Assembly (NCBI RefSeq): GCF_001277175.1
Contig: NZ_CP012257.1
Coordinates: 3,844,001-3,908,000 of the forward strand
Direction of reading: 5' to 3'
DNA: 64,000 bases
From: Cronobacter universalis NCTC 9529
GTDB taxonomy: Bacteria > Pseudomonadota > Gammaproteobacteria > Enterobacterales > Enterobacteriaceae
The notes under the pieces were generated by a model. The model ran no database searches. It worked only from the letters and a program-made list of their open reading frames with translations, and was not told the origin of the DNA. Within the stretch, counting starts at the first letter, position 1. Every line of letters starts with the position of its first letter. Of the stretch, positions 6,907 through 17,870 are shown in pieces. Both the position numbers and the translations under genes were made by a program.

Positions 6907-9900
6907 CTAATCCGCGTCGTAACCGAGGTTCGCCGCAAGCCACCGCTCCACCTCGCTCACGCTCATCCCTTTGCGCTGCGCGTAATCTTCCACCTGGTCG
7001 CGCTGGATCTGCGCCACGGCGAAATATTTACTTTCCGGGTGACTGAAATACCAGCCGGAAACCGAGGCCCCTGGCCACATCGCGTAGGACTCCGTGAGCT
7101 TCATGCCGATGCGGTTTTCCACGTCCAGCAGATCCCAGATAACTGATTTCTCGGTGTGCTCCGGGCAGGCCGGATAGCCGGGCGCCGGGCGGATGCCCTG
7201 ATAATTTTCGCGGATGAGCTCCTCATTGCTGAGGTTTTCATAAGGCGCGTAGCCCCACAGCACTTTACGCACGCGCTCATGCAGATACTCGGCGAACGCT
7301 TCCGCCAGACGGTCAGCCACCGCTTTCACCATGATTTTATTATAATCATCGTGCCGCGCGTCGAAGGCCTCCGCCAGCGCGTCCTCCTCCAGCCCGCCGG
7401 TCACGGCGAACGCGCCGAGGTAATCGGCTTTGCCGCTGTGTTTCGGGGCCACAAAATCCGCCAGACAATAGTTCGCAAAGCCCACTTTCTCGGTCTGCTG
7501 ACGTAAGTGATGACTTACTGACAACACATGCGTACGCGTCTCGTCACGGTAAATTTCGATATCGTCGCCGACGCGGTTCGCCGGGAAAAGTCCCACCACG
7601 CCGCGCGGCGTCAGGGATTTTTCGGCGCTCAGTTTGTCGAGCATCTCGTTGGCGTCTTTAAATAGCCGCTGCGCCTCCTCGCCCACAATCTCATCTTCCA
7701 GAATGCGCGGATATTTCCCGGCGAGCGACCAGGTCATAAAGAACGGCGTCCAGTCGATGTAATTACGCAGCGTCTCGATGCTCGCCACCACCTCTTCGAC
7801 GCCCGGACGGTGCGCGACGGGCGGCGTGTAGCTTTCCCAGTCGAACGCCAGATCGTTTTCACGCGCGGCGGCGAGCGTCACCGGCGGCGTGCGCGGTTTT
7901 TTTCGCCCGTGCTGGATACGCACGGTTTCATACTCTTTGCGGGTGCGCGCGACGAAATCGTCACGCAGCGTGTCGGAGAGCAGCGAAGAGACCACGCCCA
8001 CGGTGCGCGACGCGTTCTGAACATAGACCGTCGGCCCGCTGTAGTTCTGCTCGATTTTCACCGCCGTATGGGCTTTCGAGGTGGTCGCGCCGCCGATCAG
8101 CAGCGGCAGGGTAAAGCCCTGACGCTCCATCTCTTTCGCCACGTTCACCATCTCATCGAGCGACGGCGTGATAAGCCCGGAGAGCCCGATGATATCGGCG
8201 TTTACTTCACGCGCGGTTTTGAGGATTTTATCCGTCGGCACCATCACGCCGAGATCGATAATCTCGTAGTTATTACACTGCAACACCACGCCGACGATAT
8301 TTTTGCCGATGTCGTGCACGTCGCCTTTCACGGTCGCGAGCACGATTTTGCCGTTGCTCTTGCCCACTTCCTTACTGGCCTGAATGTATGGTTCCAGGTA
8401 CGCCACCGCCTGCTTCATGACGCGAGCGGATTTCACCACCTGCGGCAGGAACATTTTCCCCTCGCCGAACAGATCGCCGACCACGTTCATGCCGTCCATC
8501 AGCGGGCCTTCAATCACCTGAATAGGACGTTCCGCCTGCTGGCGCGCCTCTTCGGTATCCTGCTCGATAAACTCGGTAATGCCTTTGACCAGCGAATATT
8601 CGAGGCGCTTTTTGACATCCCACGAGCGCCACTCGGCCTGCTGAGCGTCAGCGGCGCTGTCCGCTTTGCTGCCGCGGTACTTTTCGGCAAGCGCCAGCAG
8701 CCGCTCGGTACCATCGGCGCGGCGATTAAGGATGACGTCTTCTACCGCGTCGCGCAGCTCGGTGGGCAGATCGTCGTAAATCGCCAGCTGTCCGGCGTTA
8801 ACGATGCCCATGTCCATGCCGTTGCGGATGGCGTAGTAGAGGAACACGGCGTGGATCGCCTCGCGCACCGGGTCGTTGCCGCGAAACGAGAAGGAAACGT
8901 TGGAGACGCCGCCGGAGATCAGCGCATGCGGCAGCTCGCGTTTAATATCTTCACATGCGCCGATAAAATCCTGCGCGTAGTTGTTGTGTTCATCGATGCC
9001 GGTCGCGACCGCGAAAATGTTCGGGTCGAAGATAATATCTTCCGGCGGGAAGCCGACCTCTTCGGTGAGGATTTGATAGGCGCGGCGGCAGATCTCTATT
9101 TTGCGCTCGCGGGTGTCGGCCTGGCCCACTTCGTCAAACGCCATCACCACCACCGCCGCGCCGTAGCGGCGCACCAGTTTCGCGTGATGCACAAACGCCC
9201 CGACGCCCTCTTTCATGGAGATCGAGTTAACGATGCCTTTGCCCTGAATGCATTTCAGGCCTTTCTCGATAACGTCCCATTTTGACGAGTCGATCATAAT
9301 CGGCACGCGGGCGATATCTGGTTCGCCCGCGATAAGGTTGAGGAAGCGCACCATCGCCGCTTCGGCGTCGAGCATCCCTTCATCCATGTTGATATCGATA
9401 ATCTGCGCGCCGTTTTCGACCTGCTGGCGCGCCACATCCAGCGCTTCGCTGTATTTCTCTTCTTTGATTAAGCGCTTAAATTTGGCCGAGCCGGTGACGT
9501 TGGTGCGCTCGCCGACGTTCACAAACAGCGAGTCGTCGCCGATGTTGAGCGGCTCAAGGCCCGCCAGGCGGCAGGCGACGGGAATATCCGGCAGTTTGCG
9601 CGGCGGCAACCCCTCCACGGCGCGGCTCATGGCGGCGATATGTTCCGGCGTGGTGCCGCAGCAGCCGCCGACGATATTCAAGAAGCCCGATTCCGCCCAT
9701 TCGCGGATTTGCGCGGCCATCACATCGGCGTCTAAATCATATTCGCCGAAGGCGTTCGGCAGGCCCGCGTTGGGATGCGCGGTAACGTAGCATTCCGCGA
9801 TTCGCGACAGCTCCGCCACGTACTGACGCAGTTCGTCCGGGCCCAGCGCGCAGTTAAGGCCGAAAGTGAGCGCATCGGCGTGGCGCAGCGAGTTATAAAA

Positions 9901-10590
9901 CGCTTCGGTGGTCTGGCCCGATAGCGTGCGGCCGGAAGCGTCGGTGATCGTGCCGGAGATCATGATGGGCAGCTCGACGCCGAGCGCGTCGAACTCCGCC
10001 TTCACGGCGAAGATCGCGGCCTTGGCGTTAAGCGTATCGAAGACCGTTTCGATAAGAATCAGATCCGAGCCGCCTTCTATCAGCGCCCGCGTGGATTCGC
10101 GGTAAGCGTCCACCAGCTGATCAAAAGTAATATTACGGAAGGCCGGGTCGTTCACATCAGGAGAAATCGAGGCTGTACGGTTAGTGGGCCCTAACACACC
10201 TGCCACATAACGCGGTTTTTCCGGCGTGCGCGCCGTCCATTCATCGGCGCAGGCGCGGGCCAGCTTCGCGGCTTCGTAGTTGATTTCCGCCGACAGCGAT
10301 TCCATCTGGTAATCGGCCATCGCGATGGTCGTCGAGTTAAAGGTGTTGGTCTCGATGATATCGGCGCCCGCTTCAAAGTAGGCGTAGTGGATAGCGGCGA
10401 TGATATCTGGCTTAGTGAGTACCAGCAGGTCGTTGTTGCCTTTTAGATCGCACGGCCAGTCGGCGAAACGCTCGCCGCGGAAATCCTCTTCATCCAGACG
10501 ATAGCTCTGGATCATGGTGCCTATACCGCCGTCCAGCACCATAATGCGTTCCGCTAATTGCCGGTGCAGCTGTTCAGATTTGCTACTCAC
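6907..10590 (-). CDS. metH: MetH, cobalamin-dependent methionine synthase
   Basis: 1227 residues, identical in length to E. coli MetH. It transfers methyl from methyltetrahydrofolate to homocysteine through methylcobalamin. Domains in order: homocysteine/zinc domain (GLNCALGP, then GGCCGTTP near residue 308), pterin-binding domain (~355-620), cobalamin cap and binding domain with the DVHDIG motif carrying the cobalt-ligand His near 759, and the reactivation domain ([12 protein letters not shown] near 1135). GTG at 10588-10590 is the start, preceded by AGGAGCAAAT; an in-frame extension of 31 codons lacks homology. It is divergent from iclR and presumably MetR-activated. Confidence 0.97.
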   Translation of the reverse strand: MSSKSEQLHRQLAERIMVLDGGIGTMIQSYRLDEEDFRGERFADWPCDLKGNNDLLVLTKPDIIAAIHYAYFEAGADIIETNTFNSTTIAMADYQMESLSAEINYEAAKLARACADEWTARTPEKPRYVAGVLGPTNRTASISPDVNDPAFRNITFDQLVDAYRESTRALIEGGSDLILIETVFDTLNAKAAIFAVKAEFDALGVELPIMISGTITDASGRTLSGQTTEAFYNSLRHADALTFGLNCALGPDELRQYVAELSRIAECYVTAHPNAGLPNAFGEYDLDADVMAAQIREWAESGFLNIVGGCCGTTPEHIAAMSRAVEGLPPRKLPDIPVACRLAGLEPLNIGDDSLFVNVGERTNVTGSAKFKRLIKEEKYSEALDVARQQVENGAQIIDINMDEGMLDAEAAMVRFLNLIAGEPDIARVPIMIDSSKWDVIEKGLKCIQGKGIVNSISMKEGVGAFVHHAKLVRRYGAAVVVMAFDEVGQADTRERKIEICRRAYQILTEEVGFPPEDIIFDPNIFAVATGIDEHNNYAQDFIGACEDIKRELPHALISGGVSNVSFSFRGNDPVREAIHAVFLYYAIRNGMDMGIVNAGQLAIYDDLPTELRDAVEDVILNRRADGTERLLALAEKYRGSKADSAADAQQAEWRSWDVKKRLEYSLVKGITEFIEQDTEEARQQAERPIQVIEGPLMDGMNVVGDLFGEGKMFLPQVVKSARVMKQAVAYLEPYIQASKEVGKSNGKIVLATVKGDVHDIGKNIVGVVLQCNNYEIIDLGVMVPTDKILKTAREVNADIIGLSGLITPSLDEMVNVAKEMERQGFTLPLLIGGATTSKAHTAVKIEQNYSGPTVYVQNASRTVGVVSSLLSDTLRDDFVARTRKEYETVRIQHGRKKPRTPPVTLAAARENDLAFDWESYTPPVAHRPGVEEVVASIETLRNYIDWTPFFMTWSLAGKYPRILEDEIVGEEAQRLFKDANEMLDKLSAEKSLTPRGVVGLFPANRVGDDIEIYRDETRTHVLSVSHHLRQQTEKVGFANYCLADFVAPKHSGKADYLGAFAVTGGLEEDALAEAFDARHDDYNKIMVKAVADRLAEAFAEYLHERVRKVLWGYAPYENLSNEELIRENYQGIRPAPGYPACPEHTEKSVIWDLLDVENRIGMKLTESYAMWPGASVSGWYFSHPESKYFAVAQIQRDQVEDYAQRKGMSVSEVERWLAANLGYDAD

Positions 10591-10685
10591 ATTTGCTCCT
10601 GATACTCGACAAAACCCAGGCCGGAAAGGCCAGCAAACCATACTGGCATAAAGCGATCGGGCGGGAAAGGCGCGCGGCGGCAACT

Positions 10686-10698
10686 TGAGACATGTTCA
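10686..10698 (-). promoter_or_regulatory. Possible MetR site upstream of metH
   Basis: Minus strand TGAACATGTCTCA against the MetR consensus TGAA-N5-TTCA: one mismatch and the right spacing. It lies 96 bp upstream of the metH GTG in the metH-iclR divergent region. It is weaker than the perfect site near metA. Confidence 0.4.
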
Positions 10699-10750
10699 TT
10701 ATTCACTGCTCCGATGAGTTGCCTGGCGGTTGCATTATCGCCAAATAAAA

Positions 10751-10765
10751 CGAAAATGATTTCCA
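10751..10765 (-). promoter_or_regulatory. IclR operator in front of iclR
   Basis: The minus strand reads TGGAAATCATTTTCG, 13 of 15 positions matching the IclR half-palindrome TGGAAAT-N-ATTTCCA. It sits 22 bp upstream of the iclR ATG, consistent with the known negative autoregulation of iclR. Confidence 0.7.
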
Positions 10766-10787
10766 CGATACAGAAAAGGAGGCCGCT

Positions 10788-11624
10788 ATGGTCGCTACCG
10801 TACCCGCCAAACGTGGTAAAAAGCCCCGCAACGCCGCCGCTGCCGCCGCCCCGCAGGCGACGGGCCAGGTGCAGTCGCTCACGCGCGGCCTGAAACTGCT
10901 GGAGTGGATAGCTGAATCGCAGGGTAGCGTGGCGCTGACGGAGCTGGCGCAGCAGGCCGGATTGCCGAATTCCACCACTCACCGCCTCCTGACGACGATG
11001 CAGCAGCTGGGCTTTGTGCGGCAGGTCGGCGATTTAGGCCACTGGGCCATCGGCGCGCACGCCTTTATTATCGGCAGCAGTTTTCTGCAAAGCCGCAACC
11101 TGCTGGCGATTGTGCACCCGATTCTGCGCAAACTGATGGAAGAGTCCGGCGAAACCGTCAACCTTGCGGTGCTGGATAAGAGCGACCATCAGGCGATTAT
11201 TATCGACCAGGTACAGTGTACCCAGCTGATGCGCATGTCCGCGCCGATTGGCGGCAAGCTGCCGATGCACGCCTCCGGCGCCGGCAAAGCGTTTCTGTCG
11301 CAGTTAAGCGATGAGGATGTTTCCGCGTTGCTGCACCGCCAGGGGCTGAAAGCCTATACACACGCGACGCTGGTGGCGCCCGCGCACCTGAAAGACGATC
11401 TCGCCCAGACGCGCAAACGCGGTTATTCGTTTGATGATGAAGAGCACGCGCTTGGCCTGCGCTGCGTGGCCGCCTGTATTTACGACGAGCACCACGAGGC
11501 GTTCGCCGCGATCTCTATCTCCGGCCCGATTTCGCGCATGACCGACGATCGCGTGACGGAGTTAGGCGCAATGGTGATCCGCGCGGCGAAAGAAGTGACG
11601 CAGGCTTTCGGCGGCGTTCGTTAA
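10788..11624 (+). CDS. iclR: IclR, repressor of the glyoxylate shunt operon
   Basis: 278 residues, versus 274 in E. coli. The N-terminal winged helix-turn-helix covers about residues 30-95 (LTELAQQAGLPNSTTHRLLTTM) and the C-terminal ligand domain holds RMSAPIGGKLPMHASGAGKAFL and the end SISGPISRMTDDRV. AAGGAGG lies five bases before ATG 10788. It represses aceBAK, with glyoxylate and pyruvate as effectors in E. coli. The N-terminus has an Ala-rich insert (PRNAAAAAAPQATG). An IclR box precedes both this gene and aceB. Confidence 0.97.
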   Translation: MVATVPAKRGKKPRNAAAAAAPQATGQVQSLTRGLKLLEWIAESQGSVALTELAQQAGLPNSTTHRLLTTMQQLGFVRQVGDLGHWAIGAHAFIIGSSFLQSRNLLAIVHPILRKLMEESGETVNLAVLDKSDHQAIIIDQVQCTQLMRMSAPIGGKLPMHASGAGKAFLSQLSDEDVSALLHRQGLKAYTHATLVAPAHLKDDLAQTRKRGYSFDDEEHALGLRCVAACIYDEHHEAFAAISISGPISRMTDDRVTELGAMVIRAAKEVTQAFGGVR

Positions 11625-11634
11625 ATGGCTTGCG

Positions 11635-11661
11635 GGCGTCAGAGGTTCTCCGCCTGACGCC
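11635..11661. terminator. Hairpin between convergent iclR and aceK
   Basis: Perfect eight-pair stem GGCGTCAG/CTGACGCC with an 11-base loop, between the iclR stop (11624) and the aceK stop (11668). The T run is interrupted, so efficiency is uncertain. Confidence 0.55.
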
Positions 11662-11667
11662 TTCGCT

Positions 11668-13458
11668 TTAGCCCTCGCCCACCGCAGAGGGCGCAATTGC
11701 TGAAACGGCTGCCTCCGGGTGGCCGTTGTGGTTTTTCCAGCGCACGCAAAAGCGCTGGCGGCGGCGGTACGCGTACACATCTTCCACATACCCTTCCCGA
11801 ATGCGCGTCTGTAGCGCGCGCCAGTAGCTGGCGCTGAACAGATCGCTGTGCATCTCCTCAAACAGCGGGCCGATTTTCGGGTCGGCGCAGAGCCAGTGGC
11901 GAAACTCCTCCGGGAAGACGTCGCCGGGCGCTACGCTGTACCAGGGCTCGGCGCTGAGCTCGTCCTCCGGGTAGCGCGGCGGCGGGATATCGCGAAAGTT
12001 TACTTCGGTCATGTAGCAGATCTCGTCGTAATCGTAGAACACGACCCGCCCGTGGCGCGTGACGCCGAAGTTTTTAAACAGCATGTCGCCGGGGAAGATA
12101 TTAGCCGCGGCGAGCTGGCGGATGGCGTTGCCATACTCTTCGATGGCGTCGCGCAACTGCTGGCCCGTCGCCTGCTCCAGCCAGATATTGAGCGGCACCA
12201 TCCGGCGTTCAATATAGAGATGGCTGATGGAGATTTTATCGCCCATGTCGGTGAGCTTCTGCCCGACTTCCTGTTGCAGCAGCGCCATCAGTTCCGGGCT
12301 GATACGGCGTTTTTCAATGACGAAGTTTTCAAACTCCTGAGTATCCGCCATGCGCCCGACGCGGTCGTGCTCTTTCACCAGCTGGTAGCAGGCGCGCACA
12401 TGCGCTTCGCTCATCTCTTTTTGCGGGGCGAAGCTGTCTTTGATGACTTTAAAGACGCGATCAAACCCCGGCAGCGTAAATACCAGCATCACCATGCCGC
12501 GAATGCCTGGCGCCTCGATAAACTGCTCGTCGGCGTGACGCAGATAGTGGAGATATTCGCGGTAGCTTTCGGTTTTGGCGTGTTTCTGGCAGCCAATCGC
12601 CATATAGAGTTCGGCCGTGGTTTTGCCCGGCAGGATCTCACGCAGCCATTCGACAAGCGCGGCGGGTAGCGGCGCGTACACCATGAAATAAGAGCGGGCG
12701 AAGCCGAAAACGATGCTCGCACCAGCGCTGCCGGTGAGGCAGGTATCGACAAACAGTTCGCCGTCGTCGCTGCGATGGACAGGCAGCAGAAAAGGCAATG
12801 TGGCGTCAGGCAGGCGCAGTTTTCCCACCAGCCAGGCGGCTTTATTGCGGTAGAAGAGTTCGTTCGCCACCTCCAGATGCGCCTGCGCGAGGCGCGCCGG
12901 GCCGAGTGTCTCATTCAGGTGCGTGATGATATAGCGAACGTCGCGCGCCAGATCCTGCCACGGCAGGCGCAACGGGAGATCGGTGAGCAAGGTGGTAAGA
13001 AGCGGCTGCCAGCCCTGCTCCGGGAAAAAATTTTTCGCGAGCGGCCGCGGCATGGTGCGAAAACGTCGCTCGGGCTGGGAGCTGAATATAAACAGCCTGT
13101 CCGGCGTCAGCGAGCGGTGGTCGTACAGCCTGCAATAAACGGAATTAAAAAAGCTTTCAGCAATTTCAAAGCGTGGGTAATCGGGAAGCAAGTCGGTGTA
13201 ATGGCGCTTCACGCGCAGCAGAAAATCGGGATCGGTGGCCTTGCCTTCCATAATGCAGCGCAGCTGCTCGACCACCAGCCCGACGTGGTGATCGTAGAGG
13301 TGGATGCGGCTTTTCATCGCCTGCTGAACGGCGTGCCAGTCGGCCTGCTCGAAGCGATGCTGCGCGCCCGCGGTAATTTCCAGAAAACGACCATATTGCG
13401 CGTCAAACCCCTGCAGGATGGTTTGGGCGATGAGTAGCTCCAGTCCACGCGGCGGCAT
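11668..13458 (-). CDS. aceK: AceK, isocitrate dehydrogenase kinase/phosphatase
   Basis: 596 residues against 578 in E. coli. It phosphorylates isocitrate dehydrogenase to divert carbon into the glyoxylate shunt and also removes the phosphate. The kinase-like core has the ATP-loop and catalytic regions [28 protein letters not shown] and [14 protein letters not shown]. The ATG at 13458 (MPPRGLELL) matches the E. coli start; a 17-codon upstream extension is rejected. The last ~26 residues after RRRQRF differ fully from E. coli and extend the protein. It is the last gene of aceBAK, after a repeat-bearing gap that may lower its expression. Confidence 0.96.
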   Translation of the reverse strand: MPPRGLELLIAQTILQGFDAQYGRFLEITAGAQHRFEQADWHAVQQAMKSRIHLYDHHVGLVVEQLRCIMEGKATDPDFLLRVKRHYTDLLPDYPRFEIAESFFNSVYCRLYDHRSLTPDRLFIFSSQPERRFRTMPRPLAKNFFPEQGWQPLLTTLLTDLPLRLPWQDLARDVRYIITHLNETLGPARLAQAHLEVANELFYRNKAAWLVGKLRLPDATLPFLLPVHRSDDGELFVDTCLTGSAGASIVFGFARSYFMVYAPLPAALVEWLREILPGKTTAELYMAIGCQKHAKTESYREYLHYLRHADEQFIEAPGIRGMVMLVFTLPGFDRVFKVIKDSFAPQKEMSEAHVRACYQLVKEHDRVGRMADTQEFENFVIEKRRISPELMALLQQEVGQKLTDMGDKISISHLYIERRMVPLNIWLEQATGQQLRDAIEEYGNAIRQLAAANIFPGDMLFKNFGVTRHGRVVFYDYDEICYMTEVNFRDIPPPRYPEDELSAEPWYSVAPGDVFPEEFRHWLCADPKIGPLFEEMHSDLFSASYWRALQTRIREGYVEDVYAYRRRQRFCVRWKNHNGHPEAAVSAIAPSAVGEG

Positions 13459-13524
13459 AGGCAGGCTCCGTGTGTGAAAATAAAGGTATGGCAGATAAGT
13501 CACGCGCACCCATCATGAGAACGC

Positions 13525-13599
13525 GGTGGATGCGCTGCGCTTATCCACCCTACACAGGATCAAAACGGTTGTAGGGCGGGTAAGCGACGCGCACCCGCC
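13525..13599. repeat. Inverted pair of GTAG-type palindromes between aceA and aceK
   Basis: An inverted 29-bp copy at 13525-13553 (reads GTAGGGTGGATAAGCG on the minus strand) and a direct copy at 13571-13599 (GTAGGGCGGGTAAGCG) face each other head to head across 17 bp. A decayed third copy may lie near 13493-13513. They belong to the same family as the array at 6615-6905. They sit in the aceA-aceK transcript, where E. coli also has REP sequences and aceK is expressed far less than aceA. Confidence 0.85.
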
Positions 13600-13633
13600 A
13601 TCGCAACCAGGGGATGCGCACCTTAAAGCAGCG

Positions 13634-14941
13634 TCAGAACTGCGCTTCTTCGGTCGAGCCGGTTAACGCCGTCACGGATGACACGCCGCCCTGGATAATG
13701 GTCGTGACATTATCAAAGTAACCGGTGCCCACCTCCTGCTGGTGCGACACGAAGGTGTAACCCTCTTTGCCCGCGGCGAATTCCGGCTGCTGCACTTTCT
13801 CGACGTAATGCCGCATCCCTTCGCCCTGGGCATAAGCGTGGGCGAGATCGAACATGTTGAACCACATGCTGTGAATACCCGCGAGCGTGATGAACTGGTA
13901 TTTGTAGCCCATCGCCGACAGCTCTTCCTGGAAAGACGCGATGGTTTTGTCATCAAGCTTTTTCTTCCAGTTGAACGACGGCGAGCAGTTATAGGCCAGC
14001 AGCTTGCCGGGGAAACGGGCATGGATAGCTTCGGCGAAGCGTCGCGCCTGGTCGAGATCCGGCGTGGAGGTTTCACACCACACCAGATCCGCGTACGGCG
14101 CATAGGCGAGCCCACGGCTGATCGCCTGCTCGACGCCCGCGCGGGTGCGGAAGAAGCCTTCGCTGGTGCGTTCGCCGGTAATGAATTCGCTGTCATACGG
14201 ATCGCAGTCGGAGGTGATGAGATCCGCCGCATCGGCATCGGTGCGCGCAATCAATAGCGTCGGAACGCCCATAACGTCGGCCGCGAGCCGTGCGGCGACA
14301 AGCTTCTGGATAGCTTCCTGGGTGGGTACCAGCACTTTGCCGCCCATATGGCCGCACTTTTTCACCGAGGCGAGCTGATCTTCAAAGTGCACCGCCGCGG
14401 CACCGGCTTCAATCATCGCTTTCATCAGCTCGAACGCATTCAACACGCCGCCAAAGCCCGCCTCGGCATCGGCCACGATCGGCAGAAAATAGTCGACATA
14501 GCGCGGATCGCCAGGCTCAATGCCCGCGGCCCACTGGATCTGATCGGCGCGACGAAACGTGTTGTTGATCCGCTCAACCACCGCAGGTACGGAGTTCGCC
14601 GGATAGAGCGACTGGTCCGGATACATGCTGGCGGCAAGGTTGGCGTCCGCCGCGACCTGCCAGCCGGAAAGATAGACCGCCTCGATCCCCGCTTTCGCCT
14701 GCTGCAATGCCTGCCCGCCGGTCAGCGCGCCCAGGCTGTTGACGTAGCCCTTTTTCGACTCGCCGTGCAGCAGACGCCACATTCTTGCCGCGCCAAGCTG
14801 CGCCAGCGTGCATTCCGGATTGACCGAACCGCGTAATTTCACCACGTCCTGCGCGCTATAGGGGCGGCGAATGCCTTCCCAGCGCGGGTTTGTCCATTCC
14901 TGCTCTAACTGCTGAATCTGTTGGGTACGTGTTGTTGTCAT
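13634..14941 (-). CDS. aceA: AceA, isocitrate lyase
   Basis: 435 residues (434 in E. coli). It cleaves isocitrate to succinate and glyoxylate in the glyoxylate shunt. The catalytic signature KKCGH is present near residue 195, preceded by the metal-binding region FEDQLASV, and the conserved end [12 protein letters not shown] is intact. It is the middle gene of aceBAK, 33 bases after aceB. The ATG at 14941 gives the expected N-terminus [16 protein letters not shown]. Confidence 0.98.
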   Translation of the reverse strand: MTTTRTQQIQQLEQEWTNPRWEGIRRPYSAQDVVKLRGSVNPECTLAQLGAARMWRLLHGESKKGYVNSLGALTGGQALQQAKAGIEAVYLSGWQVAADANLAASMYPDQSLYPANSVPAVVERINNTFRRADQIQWAAGIEPGDPRYVDYFLPIVADAEAGFGGVLNAFELMKAMIEAGAAAVHFEDQLASVKKCGHMGGKVLVPTQEAIQKLVAARLAADVMGVPTLLIARTDADAADLITSDCDPYDSEFITGERTSEGFFRTRAGVEQAISRGLAYAPYADLVWCETSTPDLDQARRFAEAIHARFPGKLLAYNCSPSFNWKKKLDDKTIASFQEELSAMGYKYQFITLAGIHSMWFNMFDLAHAYAQGEGMRHYVEKVQQPEFAAGKEGYTFVSHQQEVGTGYFDNVTTIIQGGVSSVTALTGSTEEAQF

Positions 14942-14974
14942 GGCAGATGCTCCGTGTTGTTGTGGTGGTGTAGG

Positions 14975-16573
14975 TCAGGCAAGCAGGCGATAGCCCGGCA
15001 GCGTCAGGAAGTCGATGAGTTCATCAGACGTGGTGATTTGCTCCATCAGACGCGCGGCCTCGTCAAAACGGCCGTGGCTGTAGCGCTGTTCGCCAAGCTC
15101 CTCCTGAATGACCCGCATCTCTTCGGCCAGCATCTGGCGGAACAGATCTTTAGTGACTTTGCTGCCGTTGCTGAGCGTTTTCTGATGGTGTATCCACTGC
15201 CAGATGGAGGTGCGTGAAATTTCCGCCGTCGCGGCATCTTCCATCAGGCCATAAATCGGTACGCAGCCGTTGCCGGAAATCCACGCTTCGATGTATTGCA
15301 CCGCCACGCGAATATTGGCGCGCATCCCTTCTTCCGTACGCTCGCCGGGGCATGGCTCAAGCAGCTGCGCGGCGGTGATGGGCGCGTCGTCTTCACGCAA
15401 TACATGCAGCTGGTTTTTATGCTCGCCAAGCGCAGCGTCAAAAACCGCCATGACCGTATCGCCAAGACCGGGGTGAGCAATCCAGGTGCCGTCGTGACCG
15501 TTCGCGGCTTCCAGCTCTTTATCCGCCTTCACTTTGTTAAGCACCCAGTTGTTGCGCTCGGTATCTTTGCTCGGGATGAACGCGGCCATACCGCCCATCG
15601 CGAACGCGCCGCGGCGGTGGCAGGTTTTAATGAGGAGCCGCGAATAAGCGCTCAGGAAGGGCTTATCCATGGTGACGGATTGTCTGTCCGGCAGAACGCG
15701 GTCGGGGTGGTTTTTAAGGGTTTTGATATAGCTGAAGATGTAATCCCAGCGGCCGCAGTTGAGGCCGACGATATGATCGCGCAGCGCGTGCAGGATCTCG
15801 TCCATCTGGAACACGGCAGGCAGGGTTTCAATAAGCAGCGTGGCTTTGATGGTGCCGCGCGGCAGGTTAAAGCGATCTTCGGCATAGCTGAAGACTTCGC
15901 TCCACCAGGCCGCCTCCTGCCAGGACTGCGTTTTTGGCAGGTAGAAATAGGGGCCGCTGCCTTTGGCCAGCAGATTTTTATAGTTGTGGAAGAAGTAGAG
16001 CGCGAAATCGAACAGGCTGCCAGGCACAGGCTCGTCGCGCCAGGTGACATGTTTTTCAGGCAGATGCAGGCCGCGCACGCGGCAGATCAGGACCGCAGGA
16101 TTCGGCCTGAGCTGATAAATTTTGCCCGCCTCGTTGGTCCAGGTAATCGTGCCTTTTATCGCATCACGCAGGTTGATTTGCCCCTCAATGACTTTACTCC
16201 ACGCGGGCGCCAGCGAATCCTCGAAATCCGCCATAAACACTTTGACGTTAGCATTAAGCGCGTTGATGACCATCTTGCGCTCAACCGGGCCGGTTATCTC
16301 GACCCGGCGGTCGAGGAGATCGTCAGGAATGCCGCGAATTTTCCAGTCGCCATTTCTGATGGAAGCCGTTTCCGAAAGAAAGTCAGGCAGCTTTCCGCCA
16401 TCAATTTCTTTCTGCACTTGCTGACGTGCGGCAAGCAGGCTATTGCGTTGCGGCGTGAAGCGCGCCACCAGTTCGGTAAGAAAGTCGACGGCTTCCGGCG
16501 TCAGGATCTGCCGTTCCTGGTCGCCAAAAGGCTGGCTGAAAGCCAGTTCTGCGGTCATTGCCTGTTGATTCAT
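14975..16573 (-). CDS. aceB: AceB, malate synthase A
   Basis: 532 residues, about the length of E. coli malate synthase A (533). It condenses glyoxylate and acetyl-CoA to malate. Recognisable blocks are FMADFEDSLAPAW (near residue 93-105), GRWDYIFSYIKTLK with the catalytic region near 275, and NVRGFSK-equivalent C-terminal helices ending TLPGYRLLA. It is the first gene of the operon behind an IclR-controlled promoter at 16660-16699. Confidence 0.97.
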   Translation of the reverse strand: MNQQAMTAELAFSQPFGDQERQILTPEAVDFLTELVARFTPQRNSLLAARQQVQKEIDGGKLPDFLSETASIRNGDWKIRGIPDDLLDRRVEITGPVERKMVINALNANVKVFMADFEDSLAPAWSKVIEGQINLRDAIKGTITWTNEAGKIYQLRPNPAVLICRVRGLHLPEKHVTWRDEPVPGSLFDFALYFFHNYKNLLAKGSGPYFYLPKTQSWQEAAWWSEVFSYAEDRFNLPRGTIKATLLIETLPAVFQMDEILHALRDHIVGLNCGRWDYIFSYIKTLKNHPDRVLPDRQSVTMDKPFLSAYSRLLIKTCHRRGAFAMGGMAAFIPSKDTERNNWVLNKVKADKELEAANGHDGTWIAHPGLGDTVMAVFDAALGEHKNQLHVLREDDAPITAAQLLEPCPGERTEEGMRANIRVAVQYIEAWISGNGCVPIYGLMEDAATAEISRTSIWQWIHHQKTLSNGSKVTKDLFRQMLAEEMRVIQEELGEQRYSHGRFDEAARLMEQITTSDELIDFLTLPGYRLLA

Positions 16574-16659
16574 AGCAGCGCTCCTCGGTTTTGATCCAAA
16601 AGATTCCCCATAGCAGGCGTACGCGATCTCATGCGTTCAGATTTCGTACAGCATCATTA

Positions 16660-16687
16660 AGACTACTCATTCTTTTTCTAAAATCAA
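16660..16687 (-). promoter_or_regulatory. Promoter of the aceBAK operon
   Basis: Minus strand TTGATT, 16 bases, TAGTCT. The surrounding bases (AATGAGTAGTCTTA) match what I recall of the E. coli aceB promoter. It lies 87 bp upstream of the aceB start. Confidence 0.65.
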
Positions 16688-16699
16688 AAACAATTTCCA
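16681..16699 (-). promoter_or_regulatory. IclR operator of aceBAK
   Basis: Minus strand TGGAAATTGTTTTTGATTT, which matches the E. coli aceB operator as I recall it and shares TGGAAAT with the iclR site. It overlaps the -35 hexamer, so bound IclR would hinder RNA polymerase. Confidence 0.8.
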
Positions 16700-16776
16700 T
16701 TTTAATAAAATATTCATTCTAATTAGCTGATTAGAAAAAGAATAAAGTATCTTGATTGGCTGAAGTGGTTTTCAAA

Positions 16777-16802
16777 AACAAAAAAGGCACCCGAAGGTGC
16801 CT
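16777..16802 (-). terminator. Terminator after metA
   Basis: On the minus strand AGGCACC-TTCG-GGTGCCT is followed by a long T-rich run. It lies 43 bases past the metA stop and upstream of the aceB promoter, separating the two units. Confidence 0.9.
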
Positions 16803-16845
16803 GATCAAGAGTGCTGAAACGCTTAAGGATCGCGTGCGCGGGAGA

Positions 16846-17775
16846 TTACTCGAGCGTGGGATTCATATGGCGCAGATCGTATGGCGTGATCTGATACACA
16901 TAGTAATTGAGCCAGTTGGTGAAGAGCAGATTACCGTGGCTGCGCCAGGTGGCGCGCGGCGTTTTGGTCGGGTCGTCATTCGGGAAATAGTTATACGGCA
17001 CGCGCGGCGCCAGACCAGCCTCAACGTCGCGGAAATACTCGCCGGCAAGCGTCAGGGCGTCGTACTCCGGGTGGCCGGTAACGAACGCAATACGTTTGTC
17101 TTTGCTGGCGAACAGGTAGGCGTCGCCCTCTTCCGATTCGGCCAGAATATCGAGATCGGTGTAGTCGCGGATAAGCGCCGCCGGGAAATCGGCATAGCGT
17201 GAATGCGGCGCCAGGAAAGTATCGTCAAACCCTTTAGTCAGCAGCGCGTGCGGCTGCGTAATGTGATGCTCGTAAACGCCGGAGATTTTCTCCTGGCGCG
17301 TCTGCTTGGGGATGCCATAGAGGATATTTAGCGCCGCCTGGACGGCCCAACAGACGAAAAGCGTGGAGGTCACGTGCTCTTTCGCCCACTCGAGCACCTG
17401 CTGGATCTGCGGCCAGTAGGCGACATCGTTAAACTCAACGAGGCCCAGCGGCGCGCCGGTCACGATGAGACCATCGTAGTTGTCGTCGCAGATATCTTCA
17501 AAATTACAGTAGAAGTTGTTGAGATGCTCCGCAGGCGTGTTGCGTGATTCACGGCTGTCGATACGCAGCAGGCGAATATCCACCTGCAGAGGGGAGTTAG
17601 AGAGAAGCCGCAGGAACTGATTTTCCGTTTCGATTTTCTTGGGCATCAGATTCAGGATAAGAACTTTAAGCGGTCGAATCTCCTGAACGCTGGCGCGTGA
17701 CGTGGTCATCACGAAGACATTTTCCTGACGCAGAAAATTGACGGCTGGTAACTCATCAGGCACCCGAATCGGCAT
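16846..17775 (-). CDS. metA: MetA, homoserine O-succinyltransferase
   Basis: 309 residues, as in E. coli. It makes O-succinylhomoserine, the first committed step of methionine synthesis. The catalytic Cys lies in [12 protein letters not shown] (near residue 142), and the His/Glu pair in VTGHPEYD (near 235-237). The first Lys/Arg-rich region and HMNPTLE end are conserved. The ATG at 17775 ([15 protein letters not shown]) is chosen over an 18-codon extension that would run through the MetJ boxes. Confidence 0.97.
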   Translation of the reverse strand: MPIRVPDELPAVNFLRQENVFVMTTSRASVQEIRPLKVLILNLMPKKIETENQFLRLLSNSPLQVDIRLLRIDSRESRNTPAEHLNNFYCNFEDICDDNYDGLIVTGAPLGLVEFNDVAYWPQIQQVLEWAKEHVTSTLFVCWAVQAALNILYGIPKQTRQEKISGVYEHHITQPHALLTKGFDDTFLAPHSRYADFPAALIRDYTDLDILAESEEGDAYLFASKDKRIAFVTGHPEYDALTLAGEYFRDVEAGLAPRVPYNYFPNDDPTKTPRATWRSHGNLLFTNWLNYYVYQITPYDLRHMNPTLE

Positions 17776-17792
17776 AACCTTTTCCTCACAAC

Positions 17793-17816
17793 ATACGTTT
17801 ATACGTTTAGACATCC
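17793..17816 (-). promoter_or_regulatory. Three tandem MetJ boxes upstream of metA
   Basis: Reading the minus strand there are three contiguous 8-mers, GGATGTCT, AAACGTAT and AAACGTAT, each matching the met box AGACGTCT at six of eight positions. The array begins 18 bp before the metA ATG. MetJ binds such arrays cooperatively with S-adenosylmethionine. Confidence 0.8.
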
Positions 17817-17870
17817 AGACAGCCAACAATAACCAGGAATGGCGCGAATGTCGAGCGGGAGTACGAAAGG

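Noticed and set aside
7810..9285. Long plus-strand ORF (491 codons) inside metH
   Set aside because: It is the antisense shadow of a conserved, GC-rich gene; the protein is unlike known families and rich in His/Arg/Asp as such shadows are.
10591..10683. N-terminal extension of MetH by 31 codons
   Set aside because: The extension has no match to MetH, and the GTG at 10590 has AGGAG spaced correctly; E. coli also uses GTG.
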